NCBI RefSeq assembly: GCF_030273445.1
Contig: NZ_CP120678.1
Coordinates: 597,501-661,500 of the forward strand
Origin: Selenobaculum gibii
GTDB taxonomy: Bacteria; Bacillota; Negativicutes; ICN-92133
Direction: 5' to 3'
Length of the DNA stretch: 64,000 nt
The notes beneath the pieces were generated by a model, which saw only the letters and a program-made list of their open reading frames with translations, did not search any database and had not been told where the DNA came from. Each line of letters starts with the position of its first letter. Positions within the stretch are counted from its first letter, which is position 1. This document shows, piece by piece, positions 36,396 through 45,941 of the stretch. The position numbers and the translations under genes were made by a program.

Positions 36396-36620
36396 TTATG
36401 GATAGTATGGGACTGGTTTGCAAACATATTTTGGTGAGCAGGTGTAATAGTCGCGCCAATGATGATGAAACGAAACTGGCCGACAACCAAAATTATTGAA
36501 TAGCGAAGCGGCAGCAAGTGTACCTAAGGTGAGAGGAAAAAAACCGAAAAATTGACGGTCATTCTCTCTTAAATCGTTTTCATTATAGTCAATGAGTTCT
36601 GGATTATCTTTAGATGGCAT
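36396..36620 (-). CDS. Small protein of unknown function, aromatic and proline-rich tail
   Basis: About 74 residues starting MPSKDNPELIDYNENDLRE, then FFGFFPLTLGTLAAASLFNNFG and a tail with Cys, His and Pro (HHHWRDYYTC, VCKPVPYYP). ATG 36620 is 8 nt from aaggag. The middle may cross or touch a membrane. The Tyr/His/Pro tail is reminiscent of small spore-surface proteins, but that is a guess. Confidence 0.55.
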   Translation of the reverse strand: MPSKDNPELIDYNENDLRENDRQFFGFFPLTLGTLAAASLFNNFGCRPVSFHHHWRDYYTCSPKYVCKPVPYYP

Positions 36621-36640
36621 AGTCATCACTCCTTGTAAAG

Positions 36641-36810
36641 CTATAAAGTAGACTTGATTCAGGGTGAGTTTTTACTTCATCTGAATTTAGTCGTCCTTAT
36701 CCAGAGACTTAGTCACTCATTCGCGCCCTGTGGTGTAACTCCAGTTTAGAGAATCTGAGAGTCCTAAAGCGAATTAGTCCTTGGATAAATTCTACTTAGT
36801 TACTTTATTT
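36641..36810 (+). repeat. Dispersed hairpin repeat R2, long form
   Basis: Begins ataaagtagacttgattcag and folds gattcagggtgagt with acttcatctgaat. The second part has cttatcca (36695-36702) pairing with ttggataa (36781-36788), an inner attcgc/gcgaat stem and a further ctccag/ctgagag hairpin. Orientation is plus, opposite to the gene it precedes. Confidence 0.72.
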
Positions 36811-36841
36811 TATGCAGTAGATGATGAATATGGAATTCAAA

Positions 36842-36893
36842 AAAAGAAAAAAAAGAACTTGTTAAAATTCATATGAAGATAACGAGTTCTTCT
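36842..36893 (-). terminator. Terminator of the TauE-like gene
   Basis: On the minus strand gaagaactcgtt pairs with aacaagttctt and is followed by a T run. Confidence 0.8.
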
Positions 36894-36918
36894 GATTTTT
36901 GTGATTAAGGGCACTTTT

Positions 36919-37677
36919 TTATAATGCGGATATAATCAATCTTACCCCTAGAGCAAATACCGCACAAGATAGTAAAATAATAATTACTTTTGATTTTGTT
37001 TTGTTTGATAATTTTGCACCGATTTGAGCACCAATCACTGCACCAATGCCGATGCTGAGTGCGGGACCGACTAAAATATGATTTAATATATAATGTGAGA
37101 TTACGCCAGTAAATGAAGAAACGGCTAAAACGCAGTGTGAGGTAGCTGTTGCGACATGGGTTGGAAAGCCTAAAGCGTAAATCATAAGAGGCACGTGAAT
37201 AACTCCTCCGCCAATACCTAAAATACTAGATAGAAAACCAACACCTGCACTGATAATGATACCTAGCATACGGTTGTAAGTAAAAGTTTCTTTATCGAAA
37301 TCCGCCGCCGCTTTTTTTGAGGACGATTTTGTATACATGAGTATAGCCATGAATAATAAGAATACCCCAAAGACCATATTAAAGGTAGTACCTGTAAAAT
37401 AGTCGGCTAAATAACTGCCAAGAAAGGCGCCGGGAAGAGTTGCTAATGCAAAACGAAAGGCTGCATCATAATATACTTTTTTTTGTTTAATGTAGGCGAT
37501 AGTTCCCGATAGCGCATTGAAAAATACTACTGTAAGGGATGTACCAATTGCTTGTTGGGCAGGAAAGTGCAAAACTAATAAAAAGATTGGAATGAGAATG
37601 AGCCCTCCGCCAATACCGACAAGTGTACCAAAGGTTCCTACCCCTAATCCAAGTAGAAAGAACAATAATAATTCCAT
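36919..37677 (-). CDS. TauE/SafE-family membrane transporter
   Basis: The 252-residue polytopic protein has the two family repeats: FGTLVGIGGGLILIPIFLL near residue 17 and SSILGIGGGVIHVPLMIYAL near 155. About eight helices are expected. TauE/SafE proteins export sulfite, sulfoacetate or related organic anions; the substrate here is unknown. ATG follows aaaggagtcttgtt. It is a single-gene unit with its own terminator. Confidence 0.93.
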   Translation of the reverse strand: MELLLFFLLGLGVGTFGTLVGIGGGLILIPIFLLVLHFPAQQAIGTSLTVVFFNALSGTIAYIKQKKVYYDAAFRFALATLPGAFLGSYLADYFTGTTFNMVFGVFLLFMAILMYTKSSSKKAAADFDKETFTYNRMLGIIISAGVGFLSSILGIGGGVIHVPLMIYALGFPTHVATATSHCVLAVSSFTGVISHYILNHILVGPALSIGIGAVIGAQIGAKLSNKTKSKVIIILLSCAVFALGVRLIISAL

Positions 37678-38021
37678 AACAAGACTCCTTTCGAAGAGAA
37701 TAAAATTTAATTTTCTAAGTTAGAACTCTTTAAAATAAATTAACTACATTAGCATACTACTAATCATTTGAAAAGGAAAGAAAGAATGTGGAAAAGAGAT
37801 AAATATTTTAAATGTAGAAATTTAATTTCAAGAGATTCTTTCTATTTATATATTGTTTTACAGATAATCTAGAGGTATACTTCAATAAGAATTATTTATC
37901 ATTTTGATATTAAGATAGAATCGGCTAAAAATTTTTAGGTTTATCAGATGGTTAAAATGTGATAAAATTTACATTTTCAGCTAGTGAGAGTTAGTCGTGA
38001 CGAAGATTTTGAATGTGAGTG
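37678..38021. other. Intergenic gap before the HD hydrolase
   Basis: Divergent promoters are expected here but none stands out. The right end leads into repeat R4. No gene is supported. Confidence 0.5.
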
Positions 38022-38071
38022 ACTAGGATTTAGATAAAGTCAAAAAGACAACTTAATCAAGGTTTATTTTA
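38022..38071 (-). repeat. Dispersed hairpin repeat R4, short form
   Basis: Read on the minus strand it is ccttgattaagttgtctttt followed by tgactttatctaaatcctag, the same order as the other copies (cttgatt...atcctagtc). It ends 22 bp before the HD-domain gene. Confidence 0.6.
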
Positions 38072-38092
38072 TGGAAAAAGGCAGGTTGTTTT

Positions 38093-38839
38093 ATGAAAAA
38101 TTTATTGGTAGAGATGCAGCAATGGGTCAGGCAGTATATTAAAAGCTTTTATACAGATGATGCGGACATTCAGGAGAATATTATACGTAAAGAGGAACAT
38201 ACGGATTATGTTGTGAAAATTAGCGGAGAATTGGCGAAATATTTAAATTTAAATGAACATGATATATTATTAGCGAAAATGATTGGTCTTTTTCATGATA
38301 TTGGACGGTTTCATCAATATACCGTTTATCGAACATTTAATGATAGAATTTCAGTAAATCATGCGTTGTATGGGTTAAGTATTATTAAGGATTTACCATT
38401 ACTTAAACGATTGGATCAAGAGGATTTGCAGGTGTTTAAATTTGCTATTGCAAACCACAATGCAATCAATATTAATGAAAGTGGCAATGAGAGAGAAGTT
38501 TTTTTTGCTAAAATCATTCGTGATGCAGATAAGCTTGATATTTATCGCGTACTAGAACCTTTGATTATGCCTGATGATGGTAGTGAATATAGCCCCATCT
38601 TTGTGCAAGGTTTTTTAAAAGGAGAGCAATGCGACTTTGCGCATATGAAGACTACGGCTGATCGTAAATTAGTACGTTTGCTATGGATGTATAATATAAA
38701 TTTTTCGTGGACGATGCAAAAGTTAATAGAGCGGAAGTATGCAGATGAGATTATCAAAAAACTCCCCAATAATGAAATTACTAAAAAAGGTGAGGCTGTT
38801 TTAAGGGCCTATATGACGAAAAAAGCAAAAGGGTTTTAG
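38093..38839 (+). CDS. HD-domain metal-dependent phosphohydrolase
   Basis: The 248-residue soluble protein has an HD domain: EEHTDYVVKISGELAKYLN with the first His, IGLFHDIGRFHQY with the HD pair (about residue 80), IANHN near 123 and IIRDADKLDIYRVL with the last Asp. This is the layout of small HD hydrolases acting on nucleotides or phosphoesters. No partner domain suggests a substrate. ATG follows aggcaggttgtttt. It has no near neighbour on the same strand before glnS. Confidence 0.9.
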   Translation: MKNLLVEMQQWVRQYIKSFYTDDADIQENIIRKEEHTDYVVKISGELAKYLNLNEHDILLAKMIGLFHDIGRFHQYTVYRTFNDRISVNHALYGLSIIKDLPLLKRLDQEDLQVFKFAIANHNAININESGNEREVFFAKIIRDADKLDIYRVLEPLIMPDDGSEYSPIFVQGFLKGEQCDFAHMKTTADRKLVRLLWMYNINFSWTMQKLIERKYADEIIKKLPNNEITKKGEAVLRAYMTKKAKGF

Positions 38840-38959
38840 GAATAGAAGGAAATTTACATTTTATCTCGAATATTAACCTTTTATCCGACAGCTAACGGTA
38901 GCTAGTTAAATATTATATTTTTGGCTTATGAAGAAAAAACAGCATTGGTAATTCAGGAT

Positions 38960-39138
38960 TGGTTTTTGTCTGATAACTAATGCGCTCATCTAACGAAATA
39001 AGCGCTTCATAGATCCCCGCTTTTTAATAAAGGGGAGTTATACTCGCAGAAAACAGATGAGCGGTTAATTTCATAGGTAAGGTCAACTAAAAATTAGATG
39101 GAGTAAAAAATCCGATTGAGTTAAGTTTTACTTTATTG
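38960..39138 (-). repeat. Dispersed hairpin repeat R3, long form
   Basis: On the minus strand it begins aaagtaaaacttaactcaat, then ttactccatctaatttttag, and a second part in which cgctcatct pairs with agatgagcg over 9 bp around a cccc/gggg inner hairpin and the string aagcg. The order matches R1 and R2 although the paired bases differ. It lies 50 bp upstream of glnS, in the opposite orientation. Confidence 0.65.
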
Positions 39139-39187
39139 GGTTTGCTGCATTTTATATTTTGGATTTATAAATAAAGGAGCAGTTTTT

Positions 39188-40870
39188 ATGGCAGAAAACT
39201 ATACGATTGCAACAAATTTTGTGCAAAATATTGTTGAGGAAGACTTAAAAAATGGTAAATACAGTGAGGGGATTCATACGCGGTTCCCACCGGAACCAAA
39301 TGGTTATTTGCATATCGGTCATGCAAAATCTATTTGCCTAAATTTTGGTTTAGCAAAATATAATCAAGGACTATGCAATCTTCGCTTTGATGATACGAAT
39401 CCAACAAAAGAAGATGTAGAATATGTTGATTCTATTCAAGAAGATGTAAAATGGCTTGGCTTTGATTGGGAAGATCGAATGTTTTATGCTTCCAGTTATT
39501 TTGAAAGAATTTTTGAATTGACGATTGGTTTGATTAAAGATGGAAAAGCGTATGTATGTGATTTGTCACCAGAACAAATGCGTGAATATCGTGGGACTTT
39601 AACGGAGCCTGGGAAAGAGAGTCCATATCGCAATCGCAGTGTAGAAGAAAATTTGGATTTATTTATGCGGATGAAAAATGGAGAATTTGCCGATGGAGAA
39701 AGGGTACTTAGAGCAAAAATTGATATGAGTTCACCAAATATTAATTTGCGTGATCCAATTATTTATCGAATTTCTCATACGAAACATCATCGTACAGGAG
39801 ATGCTTGGTGCATTTATCCAATGTATGACTATGCACATCCTATTTCTGATGCATTAGAAGGCATTACGCATTCGATTTGTACTTTAGAATTTGAAGATCA
39901 TAGACCACTCTACGAATGGACGCTAGAAGCTTTAGGCTTTGATGCAAACACTCGTCCAAAACAAATTGAGTTTGCTCGCTTGAATTTAACAAATACCGTA
40001 ATGAGCAAACGTAAATTAAGAATGCTTGTCGATGGTGGGTATGTAACGGGGTGGGATGATCCTCGCATGCCGACTATTTCAGGACTGCGCCGCCGTGGGT
40101 ATACACCAGAATCAATTCGCGATTTCTGTGACCGTATTGGCGTTGCAAAAAGTAATAGCCTTGTTGATGTTGCAATGCTTGAGCATTGTATTCGGGAAGA
40201 TTTAAATAAAACAGCAGATCGTGTAATGGCAGTGGTACGTCCATTAAAATTAGTTATTGAAAACTATCCTGAGGATAAAGTGGAATACATGATGGCTGAG
40301 AATAATCCGGAATGCCCTGCAATGGGGAAACGTATGATGCCATTTAGTCGTGAGATTTATATTGAACAAGAAGATTTTATGGAAGAACCGCCAAAGAAAT
40401 TTTTCCGTTTAAAACCGGGTGGAGAAGTTCGTTTAAAGCATGCGTATATTATCAAATGTGAAGAAGTAATCAAAGATGAAGCTGGCAATATTGTTGAACT
40501 TCGTTGTAGCTATGACCCTGATACTAAAAGTGGAAGTCAACATAATAGTGGACGCAAAGTAAAAGGGACACTCCATTGGGTATCTGCTCGTCATGCCTTG
40601 CAAGCGGAGGCACGTTTATATGATTACTTATTAATGAGTGATGATGAAGAAAATACATCAGATTTCTTGGCGCAATTAAACGAGAAATCAGTTGAAGTAA
40701 TAGAAAACTGTATGGTTGAACCAAGTTTAGCTTATACTGCTCCAGGTAATCGTTATCAATTTTTACGCCAAGGCTATTTTTGTGTAGATAAAGACTCTAC
40801 AAAAGATAAACTTGTATTTAACCGCATTGTTGGGTTACGTGATTCTTGGGCAAAGGCAAAGAAAAGCTAA
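39188..40870 (+). CDS. glnS: Glutaminyl-tRNA synthetase
   Basis: The 560-residue class I synthetase has [15 protein letters not shown] (HIGH motif, about 35-49), [32 protein letters not shown] and the KMSKS variant NTVMSKRKL (about 268-276). The C-terminal beta-barrel anticodon domain is present to KAKKS, so length is normal. It charges tRNA-Gln directly, e.g. the TTG isoacceptor at 1611. ATG follows aaaggagcagttttt. No T-box leader is seen; repeat R3 occupies the upstream gap. Confidence 0.97.
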   Translation: MAENYTIATNFVQNIVEEDLKNGKYSEGIHTRFPPEPNGYLHIGHAKSICLNFGLAKYNQGLCNLRFDDTNPTKEDVEYVDSIQEDVKWLGFDWEDRMFYASSYFERIFELTIGLIKDGKAYVCDLSPEQMREYRGTLTEPGKESPYRNRSVEENLDLFMRMKNGEFADGERVLRAKIDMSSPNINLRDPIIYRISHTKHHRTGDAWCIYPMYDYAHPISDALEGITHSICTLEFEDHRPLYEWTLEALGFDANTRPKQIEFARLNLTNTVMSKRKLRMLVDGGYVTGWDDPRMPTISGLRRRGYTPESIRDFCDRIGVAKSNSLVDVAMLEHCIREDLNKTADRVMAVVRPLKLVIENYPEDKVEYMMAENNPECPAMGKRMMPFSREIYIEQEDFMEEPPKKFFRLKPGGEVRLKHAYIIKCEEVIKDEAGNIVELRCSYDPDTKSGSQHNSGRKVKGTLHWVSARHALQAEARLYDYLLMSDDEENTSDFLAQLNEKSVEVIENCMVEPSLAYTAPGNRYQFLRQGYFCVDKDSTKDKLVFNRIVGLRDSWAKAKKS

Positions 40871-40904
40871 ACCAGATGCCACAGGAAAGAGTGTGATAAT
40901 ATAA

Positions 40905-41213
40905 ATGGCAAAGATACCAAGAAATTTAACTGATAAGGCAATGTTTGCAGATTACAAAGAAGTAGAAACTTTTGAAACAATGTTTTCTACCGAGGAAGAG
41001 CCTCAAGCTAAGCCTAAAGTTAAAGGTAAAGACAAAGAGGATTTGTCAATGGCTTTTTTAACGAAAGAGTTGCAAGAGAAGATTGGCAAAGCTTTATTAG
41101 AATTAAAATTAGAGTTGTACAAAGAAGGTATTGTAGAATACGATATAAAAGTAGTGCGTGAAGGGAAAAAGATTCTCTTAAATGCAGTACCACTTAAGAA
41201 AAAGAAGAAATAA
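40905..41213 (+). CDS. Unknown 102-residue protein downstream of glnS
   Basis: The gene starts 34 bp after glnS and probably shares its transcript. The protein has an acidic linker (TEEEPQAKPKVKGKDKED), a helical stretch FLTKELQEKIGKALLELKLEL and a final beta segment ending in a lysine run (VPLKKKKK), which suggests nucleic-acid contact. I do not recognise a family. The RBS is gaaagagtgtgataata. Confidence 0.65.
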   Translation: MAKIPRNLTDKAMFADYKEVETFETMFSTEEEPQAKPKVKGKDKEDLSMAFLTKELQEKIGKALLELKLELYKEGIVEYDIKVVREGKKILLNAVPLKKKKK

Positions 41214-41220
41214 CTATGAT

Positions 41221-41269
41221 GCTGACTATTTTAGCTCTAAATTGCTTAAGATAGTCAGCTTTTTATTTG
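41221..41269 (+). terminator. Terminator of the glnS transcript
   Basis: gctgactat and atagtcagc form the stem, with partial pairing ttagc/gcttaa inside, followed by tttttatttg. Confidence 0.88.
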
Positions 41270-41360
41270 ATGATTTTTACTTATTTATTTAATGGAATAA
41301 ATGGGTAGATTCACACAAAAATAAAAATTTTATTTCTTTGGTTATAAGATACTTTCTTTT

Positions 41361-41455
41361 ATAGAGGGAACCTAAAATCGGCTAAGTTTCCCAATAAGTG
41401 TGGCTAAGGTTTAGATGGGGCAACAGTTCCACCTGAATCAAGTCTACTTTATAGA
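41361..41455 (-). repeat. Dispersed hairpin repeat R5
   Basis: On the minus strand it begins ataaagtagacttgattcag, then gtggaactgttgccccatct, and continues with gggaaacttagcc...ggttccc. The core matches the family; the second part is shorter than in R1-R3. It ends 40 bp before the permease start. Confidence 0.68.
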
Positions 41456-41494
41456 TAAGGTGACAATGAAATAATTTATTAGGAAGTGGGTAGT

Positions 41495-42781
41495 TTGGAA
41501 AACAATGCATTATTAGCAGTGGTAATATTTGTTACTGCATATACATTGATTGTATCGGAAAAGGTACATCGTACTGTTGTAGCTTTAACTGGTGCAGTAG
41601 CTATGATACTCTTAGGAATTTTGAATCAAGATATGGCAATTCATCATATTGATTTTAACACCATTGGCTTATTGATTGGCATGATGATCATTGTAAATAT
41701 TACGAGTGAGACTGGTTTATTTAATTATTTAGCGATATGGGCGGCGAAAAAAGTAAAGGGGGAACCTATTCGAATTTTAGTCGTCCTAAGTCTGTTGACT
41801 GCGCTCTGTTCTGCGTTTTTAGATAATGTAACGACGGTGCTTTTAACTGTCCCGGTTACGTTTAGTATAACTTCACAATTGAAAGTTTCACCTAAACCAT
41901 TTTTAATTGCTCAGATTCTTTCCGCAAATATTGGTGGGGCGGCGACCTTAATTGGAGATCCGCCGAATATTATGATTGGTAGTGCGGTAAAGGAATTGGA
42001 CTTTTTATCGTTTATCGTCAATTTAGGTACTGTATGTACGGTTATTTTAATTGTTACATTGTTTCTTTTAATGATTCTTTATCGGAAAGATTTACATACG
42101 ACAGATGAGTTAAAAGCAAAGGTTTTACGTTTGAATGAGAAGAGTCAAATTAATAATCCTAAATTATTAAAGAAATGTTTGTTTGTCTTAGCTATTACGA
42201 TTATGCTGTTTGCTTTGCATAGCCAGTTGCATTTAGAAACGGCAACAGCAGCTTTAACTGGTGCAAGTGTATTAATGGCGATTACGATTTCGCGTGATGA
42301 AGGTTTGCTTGCAAAAGTTTTTAGCAAAATAGAATGGTTAGCGATTTTCTTTTTTGCAGGTTTGTTTATTCTTGTTGGGGCTTTGGTTGAAACCGGTGTA
42401 ATCGCGATGTTGGCGCGTGAAGCAATGCAAGTGACAAATGGTGATGTTAGCGCTACAGCGATGCTAATTTTATGGATGAGTGCAATTGCATCTGCTTTTA
42501 TTGATAATATTCCATTCGTAGCAACGATGATACCGATGATTAAAGAAATGAGTACAATGGGACTTACGAATCTTGAACCTTTATGGTGGAGTTTATCTTT
42601 AGGCGCTTGCTTAGGTGGAAATGGTACCCTAGTTGGTGCAAGTGCGAATGTTGTAGTTGCTAGTATGGCAGCGCAAAAAGGACATCAGCTATCATTTGTA
42701 AAGTATTTGTTGATTGGCTTTCCGATGATGATTATTTCCATTATTATTTCGAGTATTTATATCTATTTTTGGCACTTATAA
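41495..42781 (+). CDS. ArsB/NhaD-superfamily ion permease
   Basis: About 428 residues with 11-12 hydrophobic helices. Family motifs are FLDNVTTVLLTVPVTF (about 112-127), ANIGGAATLIGDPPNIMIGSA (about 153-173), IDNIPFVATMIPMI and LGGNGTLVGASANVV. These mark the ArsB/NhaD group of the ion-transporter superfamily, which includes arsenite pumps, Na+/H+ antiporters and uncharacterised permeases. It may or may not serve the ArsA at 27.8 kb. TTG 41495 follows aggaagtggg; GTG 41486 is too close to that site. Confidence 0.88.
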   Translation: MENNALLAVVIFVTAYTLIVSEKVHRTVVALTGAVAMILLGILNQDMAIHHIDFNTIGLLIGMMIIVNITSETGLFNYLAIWAAKKVKGEPIRILVVLSLLTALCSAFLDNVTTVLLTVPVTFSITSQLKVSPKPFLIAQILSANIGGAATLIGDPPNIMIGSAVKELDFLSFIVNLGTVCTVILIVTLFLLMILYRKDLHTTDELKAKVLRLNEKSQINNPKLLKKCLFVLAITIMLFALHSQLHLETATAALTGASVLMAITISRDEGLLAKVFSKIEWLAIFFFAGLFILVGALVETGVIAMLAREAMQVTNGDVSATAMLILWMSAIASAFIDNIPFVATMIPMIKEMSTMGLTNLEPLWWSLSLGACLGGNGTLVGASANVVVASMAAQKGHQLSFVKYLLIGFPMMIISIIISSIYIYFWHL

Positions 42782-42822
42782 AATAAGGCTTGATTCAAAT
42801 GGAAGTTTACTTTTATCGGATA
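42782..42822 (+). repeat. Dispersed hairpin repeat R6, truncated
   Basis: aaataaggcttgattcaaat followed by ggaagtttactttta matches only the first arm and loop of the family; the second arm is replaced by the following terminator. Confidence 0.45.
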
Positions 42823-42825
42823 AAT

Positions 42826-42876
42826 AAAAAAGCTACGCTAATAAAAAAGCTACGCTAATAAATTAGCGTAGCTTTT
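42826..42876. terminator. Terminator with a duplicated arm
   Basis: aaaagctacgctaat occurs twice in a row (42827-42842 and 42844-42859) before one attagcgtagctttt arm. Read on the minus strand, the putP transcript has one 5' arm and two tandem 3' arms each with a T run. Confidence 0.88.
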
Positions 42877-42896
42877 AATTTTATAAGTAGTAGTAT

Positions 42897-44366
42897 TTAT
42901 TTTATGGAGTCGAAAATTCGAAGTGTTTTTTCATTTGGAGCTTTGTCTATAAGTGAAACCGCATAGATTGCAAGCATGGAGAAGAAAAAGCCAGGAACGA
43001 TTTCATATAGTCCAAACCAACTAAATTGTTTCCAGATTAGAACAGTTAATCCACCGACGATGATACCAGCGAGGGCACCATTACGTGTAATCTTACGCCA
43101 AAATAATGACAATAAAATTACTGGACCGAACGCGGCGCCAAAGCCTGCCCAAGCGTAAGCAACCATATCTAAAACAAGATTATCAGGGTTTAAGCCAAGA
43201 CTGATTGCAATAATTGAAATTACGATTACAGAGGTACGACTTGTCCATACTAATTCTTTATCTGATGCTTCTTTGTGAATTAATGATTTATAAAAATCTT
43301 GTGCAAAAGCGGATGCTGCAACGAGCAATTGTGAAGATGCAGTACTCATAATTGCAGCAAGTACGGCTGAAAGAACAAGACCAGCAACAAATGGTGAGAA
43401 TAATTGATGTGTCATTACCATAAATACTGTTTCTACATCAGTACCCTCTAAAACAGTTGGTAGAAATACTCTACCAACTAAGCCAACAAGCACGGAAGCT
43501 ATAAGCGATAGAACGACCCAAGTCATGGCAATTTTTGTTGCCTGTTTGATTTCGTCTGATGAACGAATTGCCATAAAGCGTACGAGAATATGTGGTTGAC
43601 CGAAATAGCCAAGACCCCAAGCTAATAATGAGATAATTTCAATTACACTAAACATTGAACCGTCTGGCTTAGAAAACGGGTTGAAATATTCGGGGTTAAG
43701 TATGTAAATTGCTTCATAAGTTGGACTAATGCCACCTAACATATATGCGCCAGCTAACGGAACCATAATAATAGCAAAAAACATCATTACGCCTTGAACG
43801 AAGTCCGTCCAACATACAGCCATAAAACCACCGACAAACGTATAAAAGACGACTACGAATGCGCCTAATAGCAAAGCGTATTCATAAGGTATACCAAATA
43901 CGGTGTTAAAGAGTTTACCTCCCGCAACAAATCCGGAAGATGTGTAAATAATAAAGAAGATAAGAATAAAAACTGCGGAAATCACTCTGAGAATACTCGA
44001 TGTGTCATGAAAACGATTTTGTAAATAGTCTGGCATTGTTAAGGAATCATTCGCAGCTTCGGTGTATTTACGTAACCTTTTTGCAATGAATCTCCAGTTT
44101 GCATATGTCCCCAGTGCTAAACCCAAAGCAATCCATCCTGCGCCTAAACCGGCAACGTAGGCATAGCCAGGAAGTCCCATGAGCATCCAACCGCTCATAT
44201 CGGATGCTTCTGCACTTAAAGAAGTAACCCATGCGCCGAGTTGTCGGCTTCCTAATATGTAATCGGACATTTTCTGTGTACGGCGATAAAAGTATACGCC
44301 AATTGACATCATTACAGCCAAATAGAGGATGAATGATAGGATTACATGAATATTTTGATTTTCCAT
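42897..44366 (-). CDS. putP: Sodium/proline symporter
   Basis: The 489-residue protein of the sodium:solute symporter family has about 13 helices. Motifs match PutP: SYILGSRQLGAWVTSLSAEASDMSGWMLMGLPG (about 34-66, Na+ and substrate region), GFMAVCWTDFVQGVMMFFA (about 182-200), and LSAVLAAIMSTASSQLLVAASAF. Length is normal. ATG 44366 follows aagggggac. Repeat R7 lies 70 bp upstream in the same orientation. Together with the osmolyte importer it could supply compatible solutes. Confidence 0.94.
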   Translation of the reverse strand: MENQNIHVILSFILYLAVMMSIGVYFYRRTQKMSDYILGSRQLGAWVTSLSAEASDMSGWMLMGLPGYAYVAGLGAGWIALGLALGTYANWRFIAKRLRKYTEAANDSLTMPDYLQNRFHDTSSILRVISAVFILIFFIIYTSSGFVAGGKLFNTVFGIPYEYALLLGAFVVVFYTFVGGFMAVCWTDFVQGVMMFFAIIMVPLAGAYMLGGISPTYEAIYILNPEYFNPFSKPDGSMFSVIEIISLLAWGLGYFGQPHILVRFMAIRSSDEIKQATKIAMTWVVLSLIASVLVGLVGRVFLPTVLEGTDVETVFMVMTHQLFSPFVAGLVLSAVLAAIMSTASSQLLVAASAFAQDFYKSLIHKEASDKELVWTSRTSVIVISIIAISLGLNPDNLVLDMVAYAWAGFGAAFGPVILLSLFWRKITRNGALAGIIVGGLTVLIWKQFSWFGLYEIVPGFFFSMLAIYAVSLIDKAPNEKTLRIFDSIK

Positions 44367-44438
44367 AAAAAGAACGTCCCCCTTAAAAACATTGACATAA
44401 AGATTATTGCAAAGAACATGAAGTAGAGTTTTGACCCG

Positions 44439-44494
44439 ATGACTAGGATTCAGATGCAGTCAAAATGCCACCTGAATCAAGTCTACTTTATTAT
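44439..44494 (-). repeat. Dispersed hairpin repeat R7, best short copy
   Basis: On the minus strand: aaagtagacttgattcaggt, then ggcattttgactgcatctga and atcctagtc. The arms gattcaggtggca and tgcatctgaatc pair almost fully, making this close to the family consensus. Confidence 0.75.
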
Positions 44495-44587
44495 CTTGGC
44501 AATAAAATTTATGAAACATAGTAAATATTATATGTAATTTGATTACATAATGCAATGGGAGAAAACACTTGTCGCGCTTACAAGAAT

Positions 44588-44632
44588 AAAGTAAGTTTTA
44601 ATTCAAGTTAAATTTTAATTCCAGTATAAAAT
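44588..44632 (+). repeat. Dispersed hairpin repeat R8, degenerate
   Basis: aaagtaagttttaattcaag followed by ttaaattttaattccagtat keeps the head of the family but only part of the hairpin. Confidence 0.35.
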
Positions 44633-44756
44633 GAAATGCAGAGATACTTAGTCAGAGAAAAGGGATTTTTTTTACTGGTATGTCATAAAGAATTTTTCTT
44701 ATGCTATAATGAAAAATAGTAGATAGTTAAATGATGAAAGAGTTTGAGGTGAATTT

Positions 44757-45899
44757 ATGAAACGATTACTTTTTGGTGGCGAATCTTTTGTTACAGGAAA
44801 AGACTCATTAGAATATTTAAAAAATATAACAGCGAAAAAGGCTTTTATTGTAGCGGGAAGTAATTCGATGATGAAAAATGGTGTTATCGGAAGGATTGAA
44901 GCTCTTTTACAAAAAAATGGAGCAGAAACATTGGTGCATTCGGGAATTAGCAAAAATCCCGATACCTTTTGTGTTTTAGAAGGCGTTGAAAAAATGCGGC
45001 AATTTTCACCTGATTTGGTCATTGCGATTGGCGGTGGATCACCGATGGACGCGGCAAAAGTGATGACGGTTTTTTATGAGAATGATGAATTAAACTTTGA
45101 TAATGTACTAGAAAAAGGGCTACCAGATAAACGCAAAAAAGTAAAATTGATTGCGATTCCGACGACCTCTGGAACAGCAAGTGAAGTAACAAGAGCTGCG
45201 GTAGTAACCTTTAAAGAAAAAAATATCAAAATTGGGTTAAAGACAGATGCATTTATTCCTGATCTTGCAATTTTAGATCCAGTACTTACGTTATCCATGC
45301 CTAAGCACATTGTTGCTCAAACGGGGATGGATGCGATGACCCATGCGGTTGAAGCGTATTGTAATGAAAACCTTGATGATTTTACCGAAGTAATGGCACG
45401 CGGAGCAGTGGAAGGGCTCTATCGTTATTTGCCGATTTCCTATCAGGAAGGAACCGTAGAAAGCCGGGAAAAGGTACATAATTATCAATCTCTAGCCGGC
45501 TTTGCATTTACGAATGTGGGATTAGGGATGGTGCATGGAATTGCGCATGCGATTGGTGGACAATTTAATGAAGGGCATGGATTAATTAATGCTGTTGCGT
45601 TGCCTTATGTTCTTGAATATAATCGTCAGCATAGCAAAAAGGTTGCTGACAAATTAAATATATTGGCCAGGGCGATTGGCGTAGAGGATTTTGTTATGGC
45701 AATTCGTCAATTGAATAAAGTGCTGAATATTCCAAATTCATTTAAGGAAATGGGAATTAAACAAGAGGACTATTATGATAATTTTACACTATTATTGGGC
45801 AATGCACTGCAAGGTTCAACGAAATCTAATCCTGTAAAAATAAGTGAAGCAGATATGAAGGAACTTTTAAAAGAAATTTATGCAGGTATACACTATTGA
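44757..45899 (+). CDS. Iron-containing alcohol dehydrogenase
   Basis: The 380-residue group III dehydrogenase has the NAD(P)-binding GGGSPMDAAKVM (about 92-103), PTTSGTASEVTRAAVV (about 138-153) and metal-binding residues in DMxxHAxExY-like MDAMTHAVEAY and the HGIAHAIGGQFNEGHG stretch (about 259-274). It interconverts an alcohol and an aldehyde; a butanol- or 1,3-propanediol-type role cannot be told from sequence. ATG follows tgaggtgaattt. Confidence 0.92.
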   Translation: MKRLLFGGESFVTGKDSLEYLKNITAKKAFIVAGSNSMMKNGVIGRIEALLQKNGAETLVHSGISKNPDTFCVLEGVEKMRQFSPDLVIAIGGGSPMDAAKVMTVFYENDELNFDNVLEKGLPDKRKKVKLIAIPTTSGTASEVTRAAVVTFKEKNIKIGLKTDAFIPDLAILDPVLTLSMPKHIVAQTGMDAMTHAVEAYCNENLDDFTEVMARGAVEGLYRYLPISYQEGTVESREKVHNYQSLAGFAFTNVGLGMVHGIAHAIGGQFNEGHGLINAVALPYVLEYNRQHSKKVADKLNILARAIGVEDFVMAIRQLNKVLNIPNSFKEMGIKQEDYYDNFTLLLGNALQGSTKSNPVKISEADMKELLKEIYAGIHY

Positions 45900-45941
45900 A
45901 AAGTTATTTAACGGAATCTCAAAAAAAGTGTAAATCTCTTA

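Noticed and set aside
34954-36810. Riboswitch interpretation of repeats R1-R3
   Set aside because: Copies occur in both orientations relative to neighbouring genes and before unrelated genes, so cis-regulation of one pathway is unlikely; I recorded them as a repeat family.
39061-39187. T-box in front of glnS
   Set aside because: No ggtggnaccgcgg core or stem I motif is present; the gap is filled by repeat R3.
41495-42781. Calling the permease arsB
   Set aside because: The ArsB/NhaD group includes many non-arsenite transporters and the genomic context gives no support.
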